DNA of 64,000 bases from an uncultured Clostridia bacterium (GTDB lineage: Bacteria; Bacillota; Clostridia; Christensenellales; UBA1242): assembly GCA_934757865.1 (NCBI GenBank), contig CAKVLS010000005.1, forward strand, positions 5,053 to 69,052, given 5' to 3'. The position numbers and the translations under genes are program-made. Shown here one piece after another: positions 32,741-42,949 of the stretch; the stretch's first letter is position 1; each line of letters starts with the position of its first letter. The notes beneath the pieces are model-generated. The model had not been told where the DNA came from, made no database searches, and saw nothing but the letters and a program-made list of their open reading frames with translations.

Positions 32741-34084
32741 TTATTTTTCTTCTTTTATTTCTTTATATGTTACTTGGTATGCCATTTTGGTTGTTTCGTC
32801 TACTTTTACTTTGTTGCTTATCTCTACACCCAAAATACAGTATACTTCGTCATCTTTTGCAAGGACAGGAAGAGAATCTCTTAGTCTTGCAGGGATCTTT
32901 TTGTCAATAAGATAAGTTCTAAGAGGTTTTGTACCGCCGCCAAATTTTTCGAACTTGTCGCCCTTTTGTCTTACTCTCCAAGTAGCGCCAGTAGGAATCT
33001 TTTTAACGTCCATTAGTTGCACACCAGGTCTTAAAACAAACATTTTAGTACGTTTAACATCTATCTCGTACATATTAGCAAATTTAACTTTGCCTACCTT
33101 CATAGAGTAGCTATCTGTTATTACTTTCTTTTCTTTGTGTACAAGAGTTATATACTCATACTCTTTGATAGCGGTTGTCTTGTGTGGAAGGTCAATCTTC
33201 TTGCCGTTTTCGGCTTTGGCAAGGTCAATGACCATCTTAATATGTTTACGCTCAATATCTGCTACAACTCCTAGTGAGTCAAAGGCCTTCATAACCATAC
33301 GGCTAGTTAGGCTAGCTGGGTATATAAAATAGTTAAGCGGAATCTTAACTGTTGTAGGCTCAGTGATTATTGCATCAAAGTTTGCTTGTTTAGAAATAAA
33401 ATCATCGTCTTCTTTGCAAGCTTTGCCAAAGTTAACTAAGTTTTGGTCAACGGCAGGGAACTTTTTGCGAAGAAGTGGCATTATTTTGTTACGAAGATAA
33501 TTTCTGCTAAAAGTGCTGTCGGCGTTTGTTTCGTCTTCAACATTTTCTATGCCGTTCTCGTAGTTATATTTGATAATCTCATCTTTTGTTACATTAAGGA
33601 AAGGTCTAATATATACGCCGTCACGAACATATTCCATACCACCCGCACCTACAAGTCCTGCGCCTCTCAAAATGTGCAAAAGTATAGTTTCGGCTTGGTC
33701 GCCCATGTGATGAGCTAGAGCTATCTTATCTACAATGCCTTTTTTGATAAGGGCATCAAACACTCCATATCTAGCCTCTCTTGCGGCTTGCTCTATAGAC
33801 AAACCTCTTTCTTTGGCTATCTTATTAGAATCTACTTTGAACTTGTGACATCTTATTCTATTCTCTCTGCAATAATTCATTACAAAGTCACAATCGCTAT
33901 CCGCATTTTCTCTAAGGCCGTGGTCAACTGTTATTGCGACTATATCTATGTCCAAGTCTTCTTTTATGCTGTTAAGATAATGCAAAAGCGCCATAGAGTC
34001 AGCTCCACCGCTAACACCTATACCTATTGTTTCGCCTCTTAGCATAAGTTTGTTTTTTCTAATCGCTTCTAATACTTTTTCCAC
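32741..34084 (-). CDS. tilS: tRNA(Ile)-lysidine synthetase
   Basis: TilS puts lysine on C34 of the tRNA-Ile(CAU) so that it reads AUA. The N-terminal PP-loop ATPase has SGGADS (25-30), HGLREN, AEGxx-type contacts (AHHMGDQAETILLHILRGAG, about 124-143) and the C-terminal TilS domain (FGGGTKPLRTYLIDKKIPARLRDSLPV near 385-411). The start is GTG at 34084 with a TGGAG ribosome binding site. spoIIE lies 109 bases upstream, the same pairing as in Bacillus, but tilS also has its own promoter. The gene ends in a strong terminator. Confidence 0.96.
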   Translation of the reverse strand: MEKVLEAIRKNKLMLRGETIGIGVSGGADSMALLHYLNSIKEDLDIDIVAITVDHGLRENADSDCDFVMNYCRENRIRCHKFKVDSNKIAKERGLSIEQAAREARYGVFDALIKKGIVDKIALAHHMGDQAETILLHILRGAGLVGAGGMEYVRDGVYIRPFLNVTKDEIIKYNYENGIENVEDETNADSTFSRNYLRNKIMPLLRKKFPAVDQNLVNFGKACKEDDDFISKQANFDAIITEPTTVKIPLNYFIYPASLTSRMVMKAFDSLGVVADIERKHIKMVIDLAKAENGKKIDLPHKTTAIKEYEYITLVHKEKKVITDSYSMKVGKVKFANMYEIDVKRTKMFVLRPGVQLMDVKKIPTGATWRVRQKGDKFEKFGGGTKPLRTYLIDKKIPARLRDSLPVLAKDDEVYCILGVEISNKVKVDETTKMAYQVTYKEIKEEK

Positions 34085-34146
34085 TTTTGTACTCCAAAAA
34101 ATGATTTTTATATTATTTTTTGCTAATTTTTAGCACATACAATAGT

Positions 34147-34175
34147 AGTATATATTATTTGCTGTAATTTTTCAA
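34147..34175 (-). promoter_or_regulatory. promoter of tilS
   Basis: On the minus strand TTGAAA and TATACT are 17 bases apart, about 60 bases upstream of the tilS GTG start. Confidence 0.6.
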
Positions 34176-34193
34176 TACCTATTGTAATTTTTA

Positions 34194-36473
34194 TTAGATA
34201 TTTTTGAAGACTTTTCCAACGAGTACTGTCATATCATCAATAGGTGCGTCCATGCATGCATTTTTTGCCTTATTAAGTATCGTATCTGCCATTTCTTGAG
34301 GGGCAAGGCATTTGCTAGATAGAATAATATTTTCAAGCATTTCGTCCCCTAGGCTATCTGCTATGCCGTCACTTACAAGCACTACCATATCCCCAAAGTT
34401 AAGGCTTGTCTTAGTAATCTTAGGGCTTACTTCTTCGAGCACCCCAACAGGAAGCGCTCCGCTCTCTATCTTAGTTATGGTGTCTTGATGTTTAATAAAA
34501 CTTGCAACCGCTCCTAGTTTAACAAAATCAACAAGGCTAGATGATAAATCAATATTACATATATCAACAGTCGAGAAGTTGTCTCGACCTTTAATACCAA
34601 GAAGCTTGTTGATAGAGTTAAGTATAATCTCACTATCAAAGTCCGCTCTATAAAAGTTCTCAATAAGGCTAGCGACTTTATCCGACATATCCTTAGCCTT
34701 ATCACCACTACCCATACCATCGCATATTGCCATCAAAAATCTGCTTCCAGATAGTTTAAGCAAACTATAATTATCGCCAGATGCTGTACTGTCGCTTTTA
34801 GTCGTTTTTGCCACACCAAAAACAATATCATACTTAGGTGCAGTTTCTAGTCCCAAAACCATAAGCCCACTGATGAGCGCCGGCGTAGTGCTTGTTATGT
34901 TAAGCCTCTGGTGGCACACTTTTTCTACACACTTTAGAAGTTTGTCATTATGAAAATCCTCATTTCTAATAACCATATTTATTTTACAGTTGTTTTTGTC
35001 CTTTTGGTATACGGCGACCTCGCTACAAATAATATCGTTATACGCAAGTTCTTCTATTATCTCAACCTCTTTTTTTGTGTCAAAAGTTAGCTTTTCGCCA
35101 GCCTTTTGCGAAAGTTCATAAAATAGCTTAGACACGCCTCGTATCTGCTCTGCAATCAAAAGTTTGCTATCATCCTGCATTTCAATCACTTCGCCGTCTT
35201 TTTTGAACTTAGATATAAGACCATTTATCTCTGGCAGCATTACATTAAGCCTCAAACATCTACTTGTCAAAAATGCTGGAAGTTCAAGCAGTGTTATTTT
35301 GCCTTTTTCAAATCCAATATTAGCGAGCTCTCTAAATGTGTCCGCCGTCTCAACGCCAAACTTTCTATGGCACTCAAGATAATTTTCGCAAGTTTTGCAA
35401 CAGTCCTCTGTAAGCTCAGACACAAACATATCTTTACACTCATCAAGTGGCAAAGAACCTCTAACAAGTTTGCGGTAACCTAAATCCATATCAAAGAATA
35501 TGTCCGAAAGTTCAAGTAGCCTTTTTGCCATGTCACTAGAACTTTCGCCAATGAGATTACGATACGCCATCTTGGTACTAGGCTTAGAATAGTTGATTAT
35601 CACATAGTCAAACAGTTTTTTAGGGAGTAGCATAAAGATACCACCAGAGACAAAAACCGCTATCGTATTAAAAATTGTGTAGCTAGCAAAAACATTAAAA
35701 TAAAGCCCAAATATTATGTCAATACACACGCACGAAACAGCTGAAAACAATCTAATTTCGCTTTTGAAAAGTTTAGTAACTATAGCCATACAAGAAAATA
35801 ATGCAATATATTCAACACCCGCTCCGCCAAGGCATACGCCTATACCAAAGATAGTGCCAAGGCAAAGGCATAAACTATCTAGCTCTGCATAGCACGCTAT
35901 TAGCATAAGAAGAGGCGCTATAAGTCTAACTAGATCTACATACGGAATATTAAGTCTATATAGTCCGCAAAATACACCTATAACTGTCACAAGTCCGCAA
36001 GCTATCTCATCTAAGCTAAATCTTAAATAGCTTTTTCGCTTTTTGTAAGTGGTAACAAAAACATAAGTCGCCACAAATATACCGCAAGAAAGTCCGCAAA
36101 AGATAAGGCTAGAAACAATGTTGTTGTACCCAAAAACAAAAAACACCTTGGGCAAACACCCTGCCAAAAAGTAAAAGCTACATAGTGCAAGTCCGTTTTT
36201 TATTTTTAACTTTTTGTTGATAAGTCTGCCTAGCATCATAACTCCGCCAAAAACTAGTGATGTGATAGTTATCTTAAAATCAAATGTTGCCAAAAACTCC
36301 GCAACGCCAAAGGCAATAAATACGGGCACATTGTCGCTGTTTTGGGCAAGCAAGACACCTGCAAGCGGCAATGCAAAAATACGCAAGCTATTATTTACCT
36401 CTGCCCTTGACAAAAGATAAAATAGTCCTAGTAGTAATAAATACTTAAAAATGTTTTTTGTTATATTTTTCAT
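34194..36473 (-). CDS. spoIIE: stage II sporulation protein E (membrane PP2C phosphatase)
   Basis: SpoIIE dephosphorylates the anti-anti-sigma factor SpoIIAA in the forespore and thereby activates sigma-F; it also locates to the polar septum with FtsZ. Residues 1-290 contain about ten hydrophobic segments. A central region with a Cys cluster (CCKTCENYLECHRKFG, about 348-363) follows, and the C-terminal 220 residues are a PP2C phosphatase with metal motifs CDGMGSGDKAKDMSD (about 583-597), VSDGIADSLGDEM and DDMTVLVGKV. The 759-residue length is slightly below B. subtilis SpoIIE. It confirms a sporulation pathway together with SigH and CwlD. Confidence 0.95.
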   Translation of the reverse strand: MKNITKNIFKYLLLLGLFYLLSRAEVNNSLRIFALPLAGVLLAQNSDNVPVFIAFGVAEFLATFDFKITITSLVFGGVMMLGRLINKKLKIKNGLALCSFYFLAGCLPKVFFVFGYNNIVSSLIFCGLSCGIFVATYVFVTTYKKRKSYLRFSLDEIACGLVTVIGVFCGLYRLNIPYVDLVRLIAPLLMLIACYAELDSLCLCLGTIFGIGVCLGGAGVEYIALFSCMAIVTKLFKSEIRLFSAVSCVCIDIIFGLYFNVFASYTIFNTIAVFVSGGIFMLLPKKLFDYVIINYSKPSTKMAYRNLIGESSSDMAKRLLELSDIFFDMDLGYRKLVRGSLPLDECKDMFVSELTEDCCKTCENYLECHRKFGVETADTFRELANIGFEKGKITLLELPAFLTSRCLRLNVMLPEINGLISKFKKDGEVIEMQDDSKLLIAEQIRGVSKLFYELSQKAGEKLTFDTKKEVEIIEELAYNDIICSEVAVYQKDKNNCKINMVIRNEDFHNDKLLKCVEKVCHQRLNITSTTPALISGLMVLGLETAPKYDIVFGVAKTTKSDSTASGDNYSLLKLSGSRFLMAICDGMGSGDKAKDMSDKVASLIENFYRADFDSEIILNSINKLLGIKGRDNFSTVDICNIDLSSSLVDFVKLGAVASFIKHQDTITKIESGALPVGVLEEVSPKITKTSLNFGDMVVLVSDGIADSLGDEMLENIILSSKCLAPQEMADTILNKAKNACMDAPIDDMTVLVGKVFKNI

Positions 36474-36497
36474 TTTTCACCTTCGTTAATGATTTTT

Positions 36498-36530
36498 TTG
36501 TAGATAAAATCTACAAGCAAAGTCATTATA
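36498..36530 (-). promoter_or_regulatory. spoIIE promoter -10 and leader hairpin
   Basis: TATAAT on the minus strand (36530-36525) is followed by the inverted repeat TTGTAGAT-TTT-ATCTACAA (36516-36498) in the expected leader. No clear -35 is seen, which is common for promoters that need an activator such as Spo0A; no perfect Spo0A box is visible. Confidence 0.5.
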
Positions 36531-36549
36531 CAATAGTACGAAAATAACA

Positions 36550-36579
36550 AAAAAAACTACAAAATTGTATTTTTGTAGT
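36550..36579 (-). terminator. intrinsic terminator after the small lipoprotein gene
   Basis: ACTACAAAA and TTTTGTAGT pair around a 6-base loop and are followed by a T-run on the minus strand, 38 bases past the stop. Confidence 0.9.
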
Positions 36580-36616
36580 CTTTTAAGATATTTATTTAGT
36601 TTTTGGCGAAAGTTGT

Positions 36617-37027
36617 CTAATCTCTAACTTTGTGATAATAGATTGTGACAGGTTTCTCTGAACTTGTTGCATGTTGAACAAGCAATTTACCCTCGGCAAG
36701 TGTTGCGATAGATGCCTTAGTTCCAGTTTCGCCTGTTACTGGGTCATCACTAAATACAACATTGTATTGTCCATCGCTTCTCTTACTCCAAGAGCCTGAA
36801 TACTTAGTTGTTCCGCCGTCTTTATAATAAGAAAACTCGCCTTGGTCCTCAATCTCGCCTTTTTTGAACTCAATACGAGTGATATATGTGTTGCCGCCGT
36901 TGGTGTCAACTTCCCATACGCCTATAATATTAGAAGTATTAAGAGTATAACCGCCGCAACCTACAAGAGTAAATGCACATAGTGCTATAGCAAGCGAAAT
37001 TGAAAATGCATATAAAACTTTTTTCAT
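36617..37027 (-). CDS. small lipoprotein of unknown function, 136 aa
   Basis: A lipoprotein with signal peptide: KK at residues 2-3, a hydrophobic core and the lipobox LVGC with Cys24. The mature part is a small beta-rich domain with the pattern IIGVWEVDTNGG...YSGSWSKRSDGQYNV, like many 'lipocalin-like' or DUF-type Firmicute lipoproteins. The start at 37027 is preferred over an upstream in-frame start at 37072 because GGAG lies 7-8 bases upstream and the longer form would put 15 residues ahead of the signal peptide. It is monocistronic with its own terminator. Confidence 0.82.
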   Translation of the reverse strand: MKKVLYAFSISLAIALCAFTLVGCGGYTLNTSNIIGVWEVDTNGGNTYITRIEFKKGEIEDQGEFSYYKDGGTTKYSGSWSKRSDGQYNVVFSDDPVTGETGTKASIATLAEGKLLVQHATSSEKPVTIYYHKVRD

Positions 37028-37142
37028 ATTGTTTCTCCTACTTTTATAGTATAACAATTTTTTGAAAATCACAAATAAATTAAAGGTAGTTGTTTGAATT
37101 TTTTATATTTTTTGCTAAAATAAAATTATTAGGAGCATAAAT

Positions 37143-37916
37143 ATGAAAATTGTTTATGATGTAACAGTAGAAGACTTCAATAGACTGCATGTTGCGGCTG
37201 GTTGGAAGCCTCTTGACATTGACATAGTCAAAAAGTCACTTGACGGCTCAATGTTTAAGATATCTCTATTTGAGGACAATAACTGCATAGGTATGGCTCG
37301 TATAGTAGGTGACTACGCCAGTCACGGACTTCTATGCGATGTAATTATAGCCCCTGAGTATCAAGGCAAAGGTTACGGCACTAAGATGCTAAAAGCGTTA
37401 ACAGACAAAGTCCAAGAGTTTGTAGATGACGGCAGAGACGAGTTTTTGTTAGAGCTATGCCCTACTTATGGCAATGAAAAGTTTTATGAGCGTTGCGGTC
37501 TAAAAAATAAGCCAGAGAGTATGGCTGGCATGTACAAGTGGTACAAAAATAGCCACAAGTATATAGAGGGCTCAAAGAAGTATAGCATGAAGCTTAAAAA
37601 AGAGCCTTTTGATAATATAGCAAGTGGTAATAAGACTATCGAAATGCGACTATTTGATGAAAAAAGAGCGCTTCTAAAATCGGGGGATTTTCTTTACTTT
37701 TATCTAATAGACGACTATACTAAGGTTATCAAAACTGTTATTTGTAATATTTATAAGTTTAACAACTTTGACGAATTGTACAAAGCCTTTGACAAAAAAT
37801 TGCTTGGCTATAAAGATGACGAAACTGCGAATCCTGAAGATATGAAAAAATACTATTCTGCTAGCAATATAGCTAAGTACGGAACATGTGCTATTGAGAT
37901 AGAAATTGTAAAATGA
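37143..37916 (+). CDS. GNAT acetyltransferase fused to an ASCH domain
   Basis: Residues 1-135 are a GNAT acetyltransferase: a DVIIAPEYQGKGYGTKML motif (66-83), with YQGKGYG binding acetyl-CoA, and YGNEKFYERCGL as the last GNAT strand-helix. Residues about 145-257 are an ASCH (PUA-like) domain: LKKEPFDNIASGNKTIEMRLFDEKR (151-175) with K164, T165 and E167 in the place where YqfB-type N4-acetylcytidine hydrolases have catalytic residues, and SGDFLYF after it. The fusion is one uninterrupted frame. The ribosome binding site AGGAG is 7-8 bases before the ATG. Targets are unknown; an RNA or nucleoside-related acetyl transfer is inferred. Confidence 0.85.
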   Translation: MKIVYDVTVEDFNRLHVAAGWKPLDIDIVKKSLDGSMFKISLFEDNNCIGMARIVGDYASHGLLCDVIIAPEYQGKGYGTKMLKALTDKVQEFVDDGRDEFLLELCPTYGNEKFYERCGLKNKPESMAGMYKWYKNSHKYIEGSKKYSMKLKKEPFDNIASGNKTIEMRLFDEKRALLKSGDFLYFYLIDDYTKVIKTVICNIYKFNNFDELYKAFDKKLLGYKDDETANPEDMKKYYSASNIAKYGTCAIEIEIVK

Positions 37917-37944
37917 TAGGCAAAAAACCTATCATTTTTTTTGT
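37912..37944 (+). terminator. intrinsic terminator overlapping the stop codon of the GNAT-ASCH gene
   Basis: AATGATAGG and CCTATCATT pair around a 7-base loop and run into a T-tract. The TGA stop lies in the first arm. Confidence 0.9.
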
Positions 37945-38050
37945 TATTTATTTAACTTTTTTGTAACTTTATGTTACGATTAAATTATGAAAAATCAATT
38001 TTTTAGCAACTATTTTGATTTATTAAAAAAATGAAAGGAGAAAAATTTTT

Positions 38051-39643
38051 ATGGATAAATGGTGGAAAAATGCGGTAGGTTACCAAATCTACATTAGGAG
38101 TTTTTGTGACTCAAACGATGACGGTATGGGAGACCTTAACGGCATAACTTCTAAACTTGATTATCTAAAAAATATTGGAGTTGATTTTATTTGGGTATGC
38201 CCATTTTATGACTCTCCAATGGACGACAATGGCTATGATATAAGAGATTATTACAAAGTCGACAAAATCTTTGGTACAAACGACGACCTAAAAAAGCTCA
38301 TCAAACAAGCCCACAAAAAAGGTATAAAGGTACTTATTGACCTTGTTATGAATCACACATCTGATGAGCATATTTGGTTCTTGAAAAGTATCAAAAGAGA
38401 GGATCCATATACTAACTTCTATATCTGGAGAGATGGAAAAATGGTTGACGGCAAGTTAATGCCACCTAACAACTGGGAATCATTTTTCTCAGGTTCTGCT
38501 TGGGGATATAACAAAGAGCGTGGTCAATATTTCTTAAAAATCTTCTCAGAAAAAATGCCAGATATTAACTACGAGTGCGAAGAGGCTTTTAGAGCGATGG
38601 AACAAGTTATTGAGTACTTCGCTAAGCTTCATGTTGACGGCTTCCGTGTGGACGCTACCGCTCATATCGGCAAAGATTTAACCTTTGCTGACGGCAAAGT
38701 TGGCAAGACTGATGACAGCTTTTCTGATAGACCTAACACTCACGAATACCTTAAGAGATTTTATAAGACATTTAGCAAAAATAATCTTCTTACTATCGGC
38801 GAGCTAGGCAGACACACTAAGAAAAAAGATGTTATCAAGTACACTACCGAAAACGAGCTTGATGTAGTATTTAGCTTTGAGCATCTAAAAATATTTGATG
38901 ATGTAAATCACACTGTTGATCTAAAGAAGCTATATAAGTCACTTAAAAATAAAGAAAGCATTTCTTCAAAAGGCGGCTGGTCAGCACTTTTCTGGCTAAA
39001 TCACGACTGCCCTAGACTAATTAGTAAGATAAGAGGCGAAAAAGATCCAAAAGACGCCGAAACTAGCCTTGCTACTCTTATGTACATGCTAAAAGGTACT
39101 CCTATCATATACAACGGCGAAGAAATTGGTATGAAAAACTATGAGTTCAAGAGTCCAAAAGACTTCAAAGATGTCAACGCTAAAATGATTTTTGAAAACA
39201 CCGACAATATAGAAAAAGCTTTCGAGAACCTAAAAGAAAGTTCTAGAGATAACGGCAGAACTTGTATGCAGTGGGACGACTCAAAATATGCAGGATTCTC
39301 TACTCACAAACCTTGGACTTATGTAAACAAAGATTACAAGGTAGTCAATGTAAAAAATAGTTTAGAGGACAAAGACTCTATTTTGAATACATACATTAGA
39401 CTATTTAAGATGAGAAAAACTATTGGAGACGATATCAAAGACGGAAAATATAAGTTCTTCAAAAAAGGCAGAGTTTTGGGTTATAGCATCAAATGTCAAA
39501 ACGCAGATTATTTAGTAATTGCTAACTTTAGCGATAAAGCAATACCTACTCCTAAGGGCGAAGTACTATTTAGCAACCAAACACCTAATAATGATTTGCG
39601 CAGCCTAGAAGCAATGGTTATTAGAACGAAACAACATAAATAA
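38051..39643 (+). CDS. GH13 alpha-glucosidase (oligo-1,6-glucosidase type)
   Basis: A cytoplasmic glycoside hydrolase family 13 enzyme. Residues 1-60 read WWKNAVGYQIYIRSFCDSNDDGMGDL, with the QIYxRSF and calcium-site motif DSNDDGMGD common in subfamily 31. Catalytic nucleophile D201 is in DGFRVDATAHI, acid/base E251 in TIGELG and transition-state stabiliser D319 in LNHD. VMNHTSDEH is region I. The 530 residues are typical of oligo-1,6-glucosidase, alpha-glucosidase MalL or trehalose-6-phosphate hydrolase; the substrate cannot be settled by eye. No signal peptide and no sugar transporter genes adjoin it. AAAGGAG precedes the ATG by 10 bases. Confidence 0.9.
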   Translation: MDKWWKNAVGYQIYIRSFCDSNDDGMGDLNGITSKLDYLKNIGVDFIWVCPFYDSPMDDNGYDIRDYYKVDKIFGTNDDLKKLIKQAHKKGIKVLIDLVMNHTSDEHIWFLKSIKREDPYTNFYIWRDGKMVDGKLMPPNNWESFFSGSAWGYNKERGQYFLKIFSEKMPDINYECEEAFRAMEQVIEYFAKLHVDGFRVDATAHIGKDLTFADGKVGKTDDSFSDRPNTHEYLKRFYKTFSKNNLLTIGELGRHTKKKDVIKYTTENELDVVFSFEHLKIFDDVNHTVDLKKLYKSLKNKESISSKGGWSALFWLNHDCPRLISKIRGEKDPKDAETSLATLMYMLKGTPIIYNGEEIGMKNYEFKSPKDFKDVNAKMIFENTDNIEKAFENLKESSRDNGRTCMQWDDSKYAGFSTHKPWTYVNKDYKVVNVKNSLEDKDSILNTYIRLFKMRKTIGDDIKDGKYKFFKKGRVLGYSIKCQNADYLVIANFSDKAIPTPKGEVLFSNQTPNNDLRSLEAMVIRTKQHK

Positions 39644-39650
39644 ACATTTT

Positions 39651-39694
39651 TTGAGCCTCATTTATTTGACTATATTGAGGCTCAATTATATAAT
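39651..39694 (+). promoter_or_regulatory. enolase promoter within an inverted repeat
   Basis: TTGACT (39666-39671) and TATAAT (39689-39694) are 17 bases apart. The perfect 10-base inverted repeat TTGAGCCTCA (39651-39660) / TGAGGCTCAA (39676-39685) flanks the -35 and fills the spacer. It could be an operator or a terminator of the upstream glucosidase gene without a T-run. Confidence 0.7.
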
Positions 39695-39755
39695 GAAAGT
39701 GTAAAAAGTAATCGAGAAGTTATATAGGTTTTTTGATGGGCTTTTTATAAAATAA

Positions 39756-41081
<1,326 letters not shown>

Positions 41082-41094
41082 TATTGATTAAAAT

Positions 41095-41128
41095 AAAAAA
41101 GACATCATTAACTTGATGTCTTTTTTTT
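41095..41128 (+). terminator. intrinsic terminator after eno
   Basis: AAAGACATCA and TGATGTCTTT pair around TTAACT and run into eight T residues, 20 bases past the stop. Confidence 0.92.
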
Positions 41129-41368
41129 GTTGTTTTTATTATCTTGTTTTTGAACATTATAAGCAATAAGTTATTTAACAACTAATAAAGAAATTTATTA
41201 TTTTAATTTGATATGATAATTACAGCCATAATTATTGCCTATTTAGCATCTAGCACAAGAAGTCTATAATCCTAATACAAAAATTAAAGTAACGATATAA
41301 TCCATAATATTATTATCACAACTTAAAAATAAGTTGCTTTTTATATTACAAAACTTTATTTATAATGA

Positions 41369-42949
41369 CTAAATTCTATTATATAGCTTTTCGCCCTTTG
41401 TTTTTAGGACGGTAAAAGATATCATAAGAAGCAGTGCATACATACCAACATAAATAGCAAGGACAACAGATTCCGCAAGTTTTAGCGAAGATGTCGCCCC
41501 CACAGCGGCTACATTAAGTATTACTCCGCCGATATTAACTATAAATATAGGAAGCCCAGACTTAACTACTTCAGAAATGTTTTGCCACTCTATTTTAGGA
41601 TAAAGTAAGTTTACCATAAGTCCCACGCAGGACATTGAAAGACTTGCAAACATAGGGACTACAAATAGTGCAATACCTGTAAGCACGCCAAAGTATGCAT
41701 TAAAGAAAATCATTGTAAGCGTAGATGCTGCTAGACAGAACGGCAAGTCCAAAATAAAGTTAAATAAAATCTTAGCCGCAAATATATTGTTTATTTTTAC
41801 CGGTAGAGATTTGGTTAAATAAAAGTTTTTACCCTCGCTACTAATGCTAGCACTTGTTGTATTGCCTATAACCACCATTGCAGTTAGCGCACATATAAGT
41901 ACCATCGCAAAAGTTATATCGCTCGCCATCTCGCCAGTAAAAGCCTTCTCTGCATGGCTTATATATAGAATAATCGGTGCGATAACCGAAATGATAAGTC
42001 CAAAAGTTGTATTAAGCACCCAAGAAGGATATGAAAAGTACTGCCTAAATTCTTTTTTGATTAGTGCAGGCATAACTCCAGATTGCTTATAACTAGCAGC
42101 TCTTTTTGATATAGCAAAATTGCTAACAGCAAGTCTTTTGTTAATTCTATCATAAGACGCTATAACTAGCCACAAAACGCCGCCGAACACAGCCGCTGTA
42201 ATCGCTACAAGAAGTACAATATCAAGCACTGAGCCCCTTATAAAGCCTGTAATATACATTGCCATGCTAGGCAAAACGTATCTTGCGACTTTGATGAAGT
42301 TAACTCCGCTGTTTGCCAAAAATTTTGAAATCTGGTCAAAGTAAGTAATAAATAATAAGTATGCCGCAAAAAATAGTAACGCAACAACGACAATCAATGC
42401 ATTTTTATGCTTTACTCTGCTGGCAATAGCCAAAAATCCAAGACCTATCAATAGTCCTATACTTGTAGGGATGATAGGAACAATCAAAAATCCAATTAGT
42501 GCAGATATAGTCCCAAGCACGGTCATAGGTGAGTATACGAGATACAATACAACCGCTGAGAAAAATGTGATAAACGCATACAAAAGTCCTAGCAAGAATA
42601 CACTTGCTATCTTAGAGCAAACGACTTGCCACTTTGGTATAGGTAACGAGCCTAGTAGTTCGTAGTCTTTTGTTTTGAAAATATATCCGCTACCAGATAT
42701 CGCCATCATAATAACAATAAATAATATTGTTGTTATACCGCTCTGGATAAAGATATAATCTGTGAGGTTAAGGGCTGCAAAAACTTGCACGGCGGACCTA
42801 TATGAAACAAACATCGCCGCCATAATAAGCCCCATAATCAATATTGGAAAAGTCAAACTTGCCGCTTTGCCTTTTTTGGTCTTAGCTCTAAATGTATTTT
42901 TTAACATGGTGACAAAGTTGACTTTTATCATCCTAAATACATTATTCAT
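41369..42949 (-). CDS. ABC transporter permease
   Basis: A polytopic membrane protein of 526 residues with about a dozen hydrophobic segments, beginning near residue 33 (FPILIMGLIMAAMFV) and ending at TVLKTKGEKLYNRI. A charged cytoplasmic loop lies at about residues 265-300 (ASYDRINKRLAVSNF). It resembles the large permeases found with CcmA-type ATPases in Bacillota and is likely an exporter. Its start overlaps the ATPase gene by eight bases, so both subunits are made together. Substrate unknown. No clear terminator is visible downstream. Confidence 0.85.
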   Translation of the reverse strand: MNNVFRMIKVNFVTMLKNTFRAKTKKGKAASLTFPILIMGLIMAAMFVSYRSAVQVFAALNLTDYIFIQSGITTILFIVIMMAISGSGYIFKTKDYELLGSLPIPKWQVVCSKIASVFLLGLLYAFITFFSAVVLYLVYSPMTVLGTISALIGFLIVPIIPTSIGLLIGLGFLAIASRVKHKNALIVVVALLFFAAYLLFITYFDQISKFLANSGVNFIKVARYVLPSMAMYITGFIRGSVLDIVLLVAITAAVFGGVLWLVIASYDRINKRLAVSNFAISKRAASYKQSGVMPALIKKEFRQYFSYPSWVLNTTFGLIISVIAPIILYISHAEKAFTGEMASDITFAMVLICALTAMVVIGNTTSASISSEGKNFYLTKSLPVKINNIFAAKILFNFILDLPFCLAASTLTMIFFNAYFGVLTGIALFVVPMFASLSMSCVGLMVNLLYPKIEWQNISEVVKSGLPIFIVNIGGVILNVAAVGATSSLKLAESVVLAIYVGMYALLLMISFTVLKTKGEKLYNRI

